Shown here: positions 34,726 to 41,841 of the stretch, one piece after another
Position numbering within the stretch: the stretch's first letter is position 1
Layout of the letters: each line of letters starts with the position of its first letter
Source: Lentzea terrae
GTDB taxonomy: Bacteria; Actinomycetota; Actinomycetes; Mycobacteriales; Pseudonocardiaceae
DNA: 64,000 nt
Direction: 5' to 3'
Assembly (NCBI RefSeq): GCF_003265345.1
Contig: NZ_QFWW01000023.1
Location: 186,001 to 250,000 of the forward strand
Translations under genes and position numbers: made by a program
Notes under the pieces: model-generated
What the model was told of the DNA's origin: nothing
Database searches by the model: none
Seen by the model: only the letters and a program-made list of their open reading frames with translations

Positions 34726-36381
34726 ATGGCACATGACGCGGATGTCATCGTCGTCGGCGCAGGCCTCGCAGGTCTCGTCGCGACCGCAGAGCTCGCGGAC
34801 GCGGGTCGCAAGGTCATTCTGCTCGACCAGGAGCCGGAGGCGACGCTCGGCGGCCAGGCCTGGTGGTCGTTCGGCGGGTTGTTCCTGGTGGACACCCCGG
34901 AGCAGCGCCGGCTTCGGGTCAAGGACTCGCACGACCTGGCGCTGCAGGACTGGATGGGCTCGGCGCAGTTCGACCGGGAGAGCGACCACTGGCCCCGGCT
35001 GTGGGCCCAGGCGTACGTGGACTTCGCCTCGGGTGAGAAGCGCTCGTGGCTCTACAACATGGGCGTGCGCTGGTTCCCGTTCGTGCAGTGGGCCGAACGC
35101 GGCGGCTACCTCTCCAACGGCCACGGCAACTCCGTGCCGCGGTTCCACGTCACCTGGGGCACCGGGCCGGGCGTGGTCGCGCCGTTCGAGCGCCGGGTGC
35201 GAGAGGCCGTGGCCAAGGGCCTCGTCACGCTGAAGTTCCGCCACCGGGTCACCGGCATCAACGTCACCAACGGCGTGTGCGACGGCGTGTCCGGCGAGGT
35301 GCTGGAGCCGTCGTCGGTCGGCCGCGCCGAACCTTCCTCGCGCACGGTCGTCGGCGACTTCTCGCTGTCCGCGCAGGCCGTGATCGTGACGTCCGGTGGC
35401 ATCGGCGGCAACCACGACCTGGTGCGGCGCAACTGGCCGGAGCGGATGGGCACGCCGCCCAAGTTCATGCTCTCCGGTGTGCCGGACTTCGTGGACGGGC
35501 ACATGATGGAGATCGCGCAGAAGGCGGGCGCGTCGATCATCAACGCCGACCGCATGTGGCACTACCCCGAGGGCATCGCGAACTACGCGCCGGTGTGGGG
35601 CAAGCACGGCATCCGCATCCTGCCGGGCCCGTCGTCGCTGTGGCTCGACGCGGACGGCAAGCGGTTGCCGATCCCGCTGTTCCCCGGCTTCGACGCGCTG
35701 GGGTCGTTGCAGCACATCACGACGCACGGCCACGAGCACTCGTGGTTCGTGCTGAACAAGAAGATCATCGGCAAGGAGTTCGCGCTGTCGGGCTCCGAGC
35801 AGAACCCGGACCTTACGGGCAAGGACACGCGTGCGGTGCTGAAGCGCGCGCTGCCCGGTGCGGTGGCGCCGGTCGAGGCGTTCGCCCAGAAGTCCAAGGA
35901 GTTCATCCAGGCGGGCACCGTCGCGGAGCTGGCGCGCGGCATGAACGCGTTGACCGGGGACGACCGGATCGACGCCGCCGCGCTGGAGCAGATCATCGTC
36001 GAACGCGACCGGCAGGTGACTTCCGGGCTGGGCAAGGACATGCAGGTCAACGCGATCCGCGCGTCCCGGCACTTCCTGACGGACAAGCTGATCCGCGTCG
36101 TCGAGCCGCACCGGTTGCTCGACCCCAAGGCCGGTCCGCTGATCGCCGTGCGACTGTCGGTGATCACCCGGAAGACGTTGGGAGGCCTGCACACCGACCT
36201 GTCGTCGCGTGTCCTCGACGGGTCCGGCGAGGTGCTGCCGGGGCTCTACGCGGCCGGTGAGGCGGCGGGCTTCGGTGGCGGCGGCGTGCACGGATACCGT
36301 GCGCTGGAAGGAACTTTCCTCGGCGGCTGCCTGTTCTCCGGCCGCGTGGCCGGACGTTCCGCAGCCGAGGCCGTTTCCTAA
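34726..36381 (+). CDS. FAD-binding dehydrogenase (KstD/fumarate-reductase-like)
   Basis: The 551-aa flavoprotein has the Rossmann dinucleotide motif VIVVGAGLAGLVATAELADAG at residues 6-26, FAD contacts in LLDQEP and GGQAWWSFGGLF, and a C-terminal FAD motif LYAAGEAAGFGGGGVHGYRALEGTFLGGCLFSGRVAG. It belongs to the FAD_binding_2 superfamily, whose members include 3-ketosteroid delta-1-dehydrogenases. In this branch (annotated generally as FAD-binding dehydrogenase) the substrate is not defined. The ATG at 34726 begins the motif-bearing protein; the longer open frame upstream overlaps the divergent cupin. A 13-bp-arm hairpin follows the stop. Confidence 0.88.
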   Translation: MAHDADVIVVGAGLAGLVATAELADAGRKVILLDQEPEATLGGQAWWSFGGLFLVDTPEQRRLRVKDSHDLALQDWMGSAQFDRESDHWPRLWAQAYVDFASGEKRSWLYNMGVRWFPFVQWAERGGYLSNGHGNSVPRFHVTWGTGPGVVAPFERRVREAVAKGLVTLKFRHRVTGINVTNGVCDGVSGEVLEPSSVGRAEPSSRTVVGDFSLSAQAVIVTSGGIGGNHDLVRRNWPERMGTPPKFMLSGVPDFVDGHMMEIAQKAGASIINADRMWHYPEGIANYAPVWGKHGIRILPGPSSLWLDADGKRLPIPLFPGFDALGSLQHITTHGHEHSWFVLNKKIIGKEFALSGSEQNPDLTGKDTRAVLKRALPGAVAPVEAFAQKSKEFIQAGTVAELARGMNALTGDDRIDAAALEQIIVERDRQVTSGLGKDMQVNAIRASRHFLTDKLIRVVEPHRLLDPKAGPLIAVRLSVITRKTLGGLHTDLSSRVLDGSGEVLPGLYAAGEAAGFGGGGVHGYRALEGTFLGGCLFSGRVAGRSAAEAVS

Positions 36382-36408
36382 GTTGCACAACCGAACTGAG
36401 ACGAACCG

Positions 36409-36456
36409 TTCGCCGTTCCTTGCCGCGTACTGCTTCTTCGCGGAAGGAACGGCGAA
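36409..36456 (+). promoter_or_regulatory. Hairpin covering the ribosome site of the trypsin-like gene
   Basis: TTCGCCGTTCCTT (36409-36421) pairs perfectly with AAGGAACGGCGAA (36444-36456), and CCGCG/CGCGG extends the stem past a one-base bulge. The right arm holds the GGAAGGA ribosome site and the A of the ATG at 36456. It may be a terminator for the upstream gene or a translational control element. Confidence 0.6.
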
Positions 36457-37259
36457 TGCTTTTACGAGGTGGAATCGCGACCGCTCTGCTCGTCCTGACG
36501 ATGGCGGGCACGGCGGTCGCGGATCCGTCCGCCCAGGTGGTCGGCGGCACCCGAGCGTCCATCAAGGACAACCCGTTCGCGGTGTACCTGGCACCCACCG
36601 CCGACACGCGCGATCCCCGGTGCACCGGCGTGGTCGTCGCGCCGAACAAGATCCTCACCGCCGCGCACTGCGTCGACGAGGGCGTGACCGGGCCAAAACC
36701 GATTCCCTTGAACAAGCGCGTGGTCGTGGCCGGCCGGGAGAACGTCCACAGCACCGGCGAGGGCGTGGTCGCGAAGCTCACGAAGATCGCCATCAACCCG
36801 AAGTACGACGGCATCTCCTTCGACTCGGCGGTGCTCACGCTCGACCGTTCGTTGCACCAGAAGCCGATCAGGATGGCCGGTGCGGCCGACCGGCACCTGT
36901 ACGCGCCCGGCAAGTCCGCCACCGTGATGGGCTGGGGCGACGTCAAGGAGGGCGGCGACACCAACGGCTACCTGATGAAGGCGCAGATCCCGATCCTCGA
37001 GGACGAGACATGCCGCGTCTTCTGGGGCGATGACGGCCAGGGCAACGACTTCTACGAGAACCGGTCGATGATGTGCGCCGCGGTGATGAAGGGCGGCATC
37101 GACGCGTGCAACGGTGACTCCGGCGGCCCGTTCGTCGCGGGCGGCAAGTTGATCGGTCTCGTGTCGAAGGGCGAGGGCTGCGCGCGGCCGAACCACCCGG
37201 CGATCTACGCGCGTGTCGACGCCATCAACACGTGGGTCGCCAAAGAGATTTTGCTCTGA
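36456..37259 (+). CDS. Secreted trypsin-like (S1) serine protease
   Basis: The 267-aa protein has a signal peptide (MLLRGGIATALLVLTMAGTAVA) and starts its mature chain near VVGGTRAS. The triad is visible: His71 in LTAAHC, Asp123 in FDSAVL, Ser222 in CNGDSGGP. Cys residues pair as in trypsins. The residue at the bottom of the S1 pocket, six before the catalytic Ser, lies in IDACNGDSGG and is Asp217 (the D of IDACNG), which predicts cleavage after Arg/Lys. I preferred ATG 36456 over an in-frame ATG at 36420 because of the good GGAAGGA site and the clean signal peptide. Confidence 0.9.
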   Translation: MLLRGGIATALLVLTMAGTAVADPSAQVVGGTRASIKDNPFAVYLAPTADTRDPRCTGVVVAPNKILTAAHCVDEGVTGPKPIPLNKRVVVAGRENVHSTGEGVVAKLTKIAINPKYDGISFDSAVLTLDRSLHQKPIRMAGAADRHLYAPGKSATVMGWGDVKEGGDTNGYLMKAQIPILEDETCRVFWGDDGQGNDFYENRSMMCAAVMKGGIDACNGDSGGPFVAGGKLIGLVSKGEGCARPNHPAIYARVDAINTWVAKEILL

Positions 37260-37267
37260 TCTCGCGT

Positions 37268-37292
37268 GGTGGACGCGGGTTGACGGTCCACC
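37268..37292. promoter_or_regulatory. Inverted repeat upstream of flavin reductase operon
   Basis: GGTGGAC (37268-37274) and GTCCACC (37286-37292) flank a possible -35 TTGACG (37280-37285), 22 bp before the FMN reductase start. It is a plausible operator, seen only as a dyad. Confidence 0.35.
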
Positions 37293-37314
37293 GGCTTGCG
37301 GCTGTGCTGAAGGC

Positions 37315-37794
37315 ATGACGCAGATCGGTGTTCTGGTCGGCAACCCGCGGCCCGCCTCGCGCACGTTGCAGGCGGCGCTGGCCCTGCGCGAGGCCCTCGC
37401 CTCAACGCTCGGTGTGCCCGTCGAGGGACCGGTGGTGGAGGCGGCAGAGCTGGCACCTGCCGTGTTCACGGAGCCGGACACGATCAAAGCGGCGTTGGAG
37501 ACGTTGGGCCAGGCAGACGTGCTGGTGGTCGCGACACCGACGTACAAGGCCGCGTACACCGGACTGTTGAAGGCCGTGCTGGACCAGGCGCCGCCGGGGT
37601 GGTTGCGGGGCAAGGTCGTCGTGCCGCTGCAGATCGCCGCGTCCGACAAGCACGCGCTGGCCGTCGAGGTCCATCTACGGCCGGTACTCGCCGAGTTGGG
37701 TGCTCTGGTGCCGCAGGCGGTGTTCCTCAACGAGGCGTCGCTGCCCGCCGGCGTCACGGACTTCGACCTCGACGCGCTGAAGGTGCTGCGATGA
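37315..37794 (+). CDS. NAD(P)H-dependent FMN reductase (SsuE/MsuE-like)
   Basis: The 159-aa flavodoxin-fold protein begins MTQIGVLVGNPRPASRT (flavin phosphate loop GNPRPASRT). It has VLVVATPTYKAAYTGLLKAVLDQ, the hallmark of SsuE/MsuE-type FMN reductases that feed FMNH2 to LLM monooxygenases. It is translationally coupled (ATGA) to a second flavin reductase. An LLM monooxygenase lies 2 kb away, so these three probably form a two-component flavin monooxygenase system for an organosulfur or similar compound (inference). Confidence 0.87.
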   Translation: MTQIGVLVGNPRPASRTLQAALALREALASTLGVPVEGPVVEAAELAPAVFTEPDTIKAALETLGQADVLVVATPTYKAAYTGLLKAVLDQAPPGWLRGKVVVPLQIAASDKHALAVEVHLRPVLAELGALVPQAVFLNEASLPAGVTDFDLDALKVLR

Positions 37795-38258
37795 AAGAAC
37801 AACTGCGCAATGCGTTGAGGCACCACGCCCAGGCTGTCACGATCGTGACCGCCACCGGGTCCGACGGGCCGGTGGGGACGACGGTCTCGTCCTTCACCTC
37901 GGTGTCGTTCGAGCCGCCTCTCGTCGTCGTGTGGATCGGCGAGGGTGCTTCGGTGTGGCCGGTGCTGCGTACTGCACCGCTGTTCGCCGTGCACCTGCTG
38001 GACGCTGCGCAAACGGGGCTCGCGGATCTGTTCGCCACCAAGGGTGTTGACCGGTTCGGCTCCGAAACGCGGTGGCAGGCCGATGATGACGGTGTGCCGT
38101 GGCTGCTGGACGCACCGGTGCGGCTCAGGTGCCGGACTGCGCGCCGGATCGCGGTGGGCGACCACATCGCGTTGGTCGGTGAACCTCTGGACATCACGCA
38201 TTCCGATATCGCCGCGCCCCTGGTGCGGCACCAGGGGCGGTACACCTCAGTCGCCTAA
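37791..38258 (+). CDS. Flavin reductase-like domain protein (HpaC family)
   Basis: The 155-aa protein carries the flavin_reduct signature: VTIVTATGSDGPVGTTVSSFTSVSFEPPLVVVWIG, FAVHLLDAAQ, and a C-terminal D-H-x-A-L-V-G-E segment. Such proteins reduce free FMN/FAD with NAD(P)H for a partner monooxygenase. The start overlaps the preceding FMN reductase stop (ATGA). Two flavin reductases in one operon is redundant, so one may serve a different partner. The last 12 bases overlap the convergent FAD/NAD(P) protein. Confidence 0.88.
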   Translation: MKEQLRNALRHHAQAVTIVTATGSDGPVGTTVSSFTSVSFEPPLVVVWIGEGASVWPVLRTAPLFAVHLLDAAQTGLADLFATKGVDRFGSETRWQADDDGVPWLLDAPVRLRCRTARRIAVGDHIALVGEPLDITHSDIAAPLVRHQGRYTSVA

Positions 38259-39941
38259 CGTGCGCAGGATCGTCCTGGCCAGCACGTCGTTCTGCCGGAA
38301 CGCCGGCGCGTTCGTGTTCGGCCGCGCGAACGCCGCGTACGCCTTCCCCGTCGTGTACGGCCCGACCGCGAACCGCACCGGATCCTCCTCGCCGCGCTCG
38401 TTGATCAGCCGGCCTTCCGGGGACACCCGCACCAGCCCGGTGTCGTCCTCGGAGACGTCCCCGACCACGCGCAACGACTGCAGCACCGGGTCAGCCGTGC
38501 GGGACAGCGAGTGCGTCGGCAGCCGCGCCTCGACCAAGCCGTTGGCGCGCACCACGTCCGGCGTTGTCGGGCTGCCCGCCAGGAACGCGCCGTCCACCGC
38601 CTCCACCCACATGTCGGCGCCGACGAACCGCACGACTCCCGCGCGCGACAACGCCAGCAGCTCCTCCAGCCGGTCCGGTGGCGGCCCCGAGGCCAGGTAG
38701 CTGAAGTAACCGTGCCACCAGCCGTCGAACGGCATCAGCTGCGGCAGCTGGCCGTACACCGACAGCAGGGCCAGGAACGCGCCCAGATCCGCGCTGTGCC
38801 GTGGATCGGAGCGGCGGGTCACGTCCGCCTCGATGTACGCGCGCAGGTAGTCCTGGAACTCCTCGCCGGACGCGAAGGTCAGGCCGGTCAGCGGACGGTC
38901 CAGGCGTTCGAAGTCGATGCGGTCGTCCGGATCGGGCACGGCGAGCAGTTCCAGCTCCCGCATCTCGGCGCTGTACCAGGGAAACGCGGCGTACGACGTC
39001 GCGAACTCGACGAACGGCATCCGCACCAGGCCGGGATGACCGGTGAAGAGCTCGTGGTAGTAGCCCCACGCGATCTCCTTGGCCATCAACGGCCAGACGT
39101 CCGCGCGGAAGTCCAAAGCGCGACCGCGCAAGTCGTCCGCGACGAAGAAGTGCGGGAGTACCGGGCGGGTTCCCTGCAACCGGTAGCCGGTCTTCGAGTG
39201 GTACGGCACGCCCCGCCGCGAGCCCACGAACAGTCGCGGTTCCAAACCTGAAGGCACGTAACGCAGAACGCCGTCAATTCGCTCGTACGTGCCGCCGCGC
39301 CCTTCGGTCAGCAGCACCATCAGGTCGATGAACGCGAGACCGAACCCGCGCAGCACCACGTCACCCGTCACCTCGGACAGGTCGGCATCGGCCGAGTACA
39401 GCGGCGGCACGTGGACGAGGCCGTGCTCCGCCGCGTGCTCGGCCAGCTTGCGGTGTTCTGGCTCGGGTTCGGCGTCGAGGTGACCGAGCGCCAGCACCAG
39501 CACATCGGCCCGCAGCGGCTCCCCGCTGTCCAGCCACACCCAGTTGCCGACGACCTTCAAGGCGCGAGCCTCATGCACGGACACCGAGATGTTCGGAGGC
39601 AGAGATTCTCTTACGTGGTGGAAGAACCAGGACAGGTACTTGCTCTGCACCTGCCGCGACGGGAACGACGTCGGGTCGACGTCACCCCACTCCGCCAGCG
39701 ACGGACCAGGACGAACCGGACCAACCCCGTCGAACGACGAGTCGGTGAAGACCGTCACGTCCTCAGCCATGGAGTTCATGCGCAGCAACGGGGACTGCGC
39801 GTGCCGCCACACCCGGCCGGCGCCAGGCGGGTGAGGGTCGATGACGTGCACCGTCAAGGGCGAGGTGGGCGACTGGGCGGCAATGCGTTCGAGCAGGCCG
39901 GCGGCACGAGGGCCGCCGCCGATGACGACGAGTGAGCGCAT
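38247..39941 (-). CDS. FAD/NAD(P)-binding protein (NAD_binding_9-like)
   Basis: The 564-aa protein opens with a Rossmann motif, SLVVIGGGPRAAGLLERIAA (GxGxxA/G variant). It then has HVIDPHPPGAGRVWRHAQSPLLRMNSMAEDVTVF and VLVLALGHLD, typical of the large actinobacterial FAD-NAD(P)-binding family whose substrates are unknown. I chose ATG 39941, which places the nucleotide motif at residue 3 with a GGAAAG ribosome site. It is divergent from the LLM monooxygenase (191-bp gap) and convergent with the flavin reductases. It may belong to the same pathway. Confidence 0.85.
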   Translation of the reverse strand: MRSLVVIGGGPRAAGLLERIAAQSPTSPLTVHVIDPHPPGAGRVWRHAQSPLLRMNSMAEDVTVFTDSSFDGVGPVRPGPSLAEWGDVDPTSFPSRQVQSKYLSWFFHHVRESLPPNISVSVHEARALKVVGNWVWLDSGEPLRADVLVLALGHLDAEPEPEHRKLAEHAAEHGLVHVPPLYSADADLSEVTGDVVLRGFGLAFIDLMVLLTEGRGGTYERIDGVLRYVPSGLEPRLFVGSRRGVPYHSKTGYRLQGTRPVLPHFFVADDLRGRALDFRADVWPLMAKEIAWGYYHELFTGHPGLVRMPFVEFATSYAAFPWYSAEMRELELLAVPDPDDRIDFERLDRPLTGLTFASGEEFQDYLRAYIEADVTRRSDPRHSADLGAFLALLSVYGQLPQLMPFDGWWHGYFSYLASGPPPDRLEELLALSRAGVVRFVGADMWVEAVDGAFLAGSPTTPDVVRANGLVEARLPTHSLSRTADPVLQSLRVVGDVSEDDTGLVRVSPEGRLINERGEEDPVRFAVGPYTTGKAYAAFARPNTNAPAFRQNDVLARTILRTLGD

Positions 39942-40132
39942 GCGCGTCTTTCCGTTGGAGGGCAACGAGAAACGAGCCGCGCCCCTCAACGCGAACAACC
40001 CCACAGTACCCCGCGTGTGCAAGGAAATCCCGCTCTGTGGACGTCGTTGCAGGCTGAGCGGGCTCGGTGCTGCACTCGCAGGGCGTCTCCCTCAACGCGC
40101 AAACCTCACTACCAGCTCGGGGGAATCAAGCC

Positions 40133-41230
40133 ATGCCAGTTGAGTTTCTCGGAATCGCCGCCACCAACAACGGGTCGGAGACGACACCGCGCTCAGGTGC
40201 CGCGTTCGACAAGGACTACACGATCAGGCTCGCTCGGGCGCACGAGGAGCACGGATGGGACCGCGTGCTGTTCGCGTACGGTTCGGGCGCGCCGGAGCCC
40301 GCGTCAGCCGCCGCCTACCTGGCGACGAAGCTCGACAAGCTGCAGATCCTGCTGGCGCACCGGCCGAACGTCTCGTACCCGACGTTCGCGGCCAAGACGT
40401 TCGCGACGCTGGACCAGATCAGCGACGGCCGGCTGACCGTGCACTTCATCACCGGCGGCACCGACCACGAGCAGCAGCGCGAGGGCGACTACCTCAGCAA
40501 GGACCAGCGCTACAGCCGCACGCGCGAATACATCCAGATCGTCAAGAAGGCCTGGATCAGCAGGTCCGCCTTCGACCACGACGGTGAGCACTACAAGTTC
40601 GCGGACTTCGTGAGCGACGTTTTCCCGGTGCAGCAACCACGTCCGAACGTGTCGTTCGGCGGCTCCTCCCCCGCCGCGTACGCCGCAGGAGGTGCGGAAG
40701 CGGACATCTTCTGCCTGTGGGGCGAGCCGTTGGCCGAGACGGCCGAGCAGATCGAGTCGGTGCGGCAGGCGGCCAGGGACGCGGGGCGCATGGATGTGCC
40801 GCGGATCCAGGTGGCATTCCGGCCGATCATCGCGCCGACCGAGGAACTGGCCTGGGAGAAGGCCTACCGGACGGTGGACCGGATCGAGGCGCGGAAAGCG
40901 AACGGCCCGTTGAGCCGGCGGCATTCCCTGACGAATCCGGAGAACACCGGCTCGCAACGACTTCTGGCCGTCGCGGAACGCGGCGAACGATTTGACCGTG
41001 CATTGTGGACACCGACCGCGAAGGCCACCGGCGGCGCGGGCAACTCGAACGCGTTGGTCGGCACTCCGGAGACCGTCGCGCAGGCGTTGCTGGACTACTA
41101 CGACCTCGGCGTGGACATCCTGTCGGCGCGGGGCTACGACCTGCTGGACGACGCCATCGACTTCGGCCGATACGTGATCCCGCTGGTGCGCGAGGAAGTC
41201 GCGAAGCGGGACCGGGCCAAGGCCGCATGA
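40133..41230 (+). CDS. LLM-class flavin-dependent monooxygenase (SsuD-like)
   Basis: The 365-aa TIM-barrel protein has the luciferase-like/SsuD features EEHGWDRVLFAYGSGAPEPASAAAYLA, TFATLDQISDGRLTVHFITGGTDHEQQREGDYLSKDQRYSRTREYIQIVKKAW and VSFGGSSPAA. SsuD-type enzymes use FMNH2 and O2 to cleave C-S bonds of alkanesulfonates; other members attack related carbon compounds. No sulfonate ABC transporter is nearby, so the substrate is open. GGGGGAA precedes the ATG at 40133. It is coupled by ATGA to a shortened GNAT gene. Confidence 0.9.
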   Translation: MPVEFLGIAATNNGSETTPRSGAAFDKDYTIRLARAHEEHGWDRVLFAYGSGAPEPASAAAYLATKLDKLQILLAHRPNVSYPTFAAKTFATLDQISDGRLTVHFITGGTDHEQQREGDYLSKDQRYSRTREYIQIVKKAWISRSAFDHDGEHYKFADFVSDVFPVQQPRPNVSFGGSSPAAYAAGGAEADIFCLWGEPLAETAEQIESVRQAARDAGRMDVPRIQVAFRPIIAPTEELAWEKAYRTVDRIEARKANGPLSRRHSLTNPENTGSQRLLAVAERGERFDRALWTPTAKATGGAGNSNALVGTPETVAQALLDYYDLGVDILSARGYDLLDDAIDFGRYVIPLVREEVAKRDRAKAA

Positions 41231-41601
41231 CCACCCTCGAAGTGCGCCGCGTCCGGCAGTCGGATCCGGACGCGGCGCCGTTGGTCGCTGAACTGACGTA
41301 CGAGTACACGACCCGCTATGGGCCCGTGGGCGCCCAAGAGATGCAACGGCCTGCGGACGTCTTCAAGCCGCCGCACGGGCAGTTCCTGCTGCTCCTGGAG
41401 GCCGGCGAGGCGCGCCGGGTCGTCGAAGAACTGGAGAAGGAGGCACGGGCGTTCGGATACCGCCGCATCTACCTCACCACGAGACCACGGCAGACAGAGG
41501 CGAAAGCGCTCTATCTGGCGACCGGCTACACACCGTTGTTCGACGTTGCCGCGGACCCACTGACAATAGGTCCACTCGCCTTCGACAAGATGATTCACTA
41601 G
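41227..41601 (+). CDS. GNAT-family acetyltransferase with internal deletion
   Basis: The 124-aa protein begins as a normal GNAT (VRRVRQSDPDAAPLVAELTYEYTTRYG...GQFLLLLE) and ends as one (ARRVVEELEKEARAFGYRRIYLTTRPRQTEAKALYLATGYTPLF). The middle is missing. In relatives about 35-40 residues containing beta-strand 4 and the acetyl-CoA loop (Q/R-x-x-G-x-G/A) lie between LLLLE and ARRVVEELE; here they are joined by AGE. The reading frame is kept, so it is an in-frame deletion and the product is probably inactive. The ATG overlaps the monooxygenase stop. Confidence 0.75.
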   Translation: MTTLEVRRVRQSDPDAAPLVAELTYEYTTRYGPVGAQEMQRPADVFKPPHGQFLLLLEAGEARRVVEELEKEARAFGYRRIYLTTRPRQTEAKALYLATGYTPLFDVAADPLTIGPLAFDKMIH

Positions 41602-41841
41602 TTCAAACGAGTGAATTCACGGGCGAGCGCACGATTCACGACCGGGAATCCGGGTTCGGTTGGACAGGCCAAGCGTGATCAGTAAGCTTGTTCGTTGGAC
41701 CCACACCCGGTGGTGGTACCGCGCGGGGCTGTCACCCGTTCGACCGAACCTGGCGGAAGTGGGTTGCAGAGGCGTATCGATTGGCGTCCGACGATCGATC
41801 AACGGATCACACCGGTCCCCACGAATGGCCACCTGAGCTGA

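Noticed and set aside
37315-41601. S-(2-succino)cysteine or alkanesulfonate pathway assignment
   Set aside because: The monooxygenase, reductase and acetyltransferase types are suggestive, but the transporter and other pathway enzymes are missing and the acetyltransferase looks inactive.
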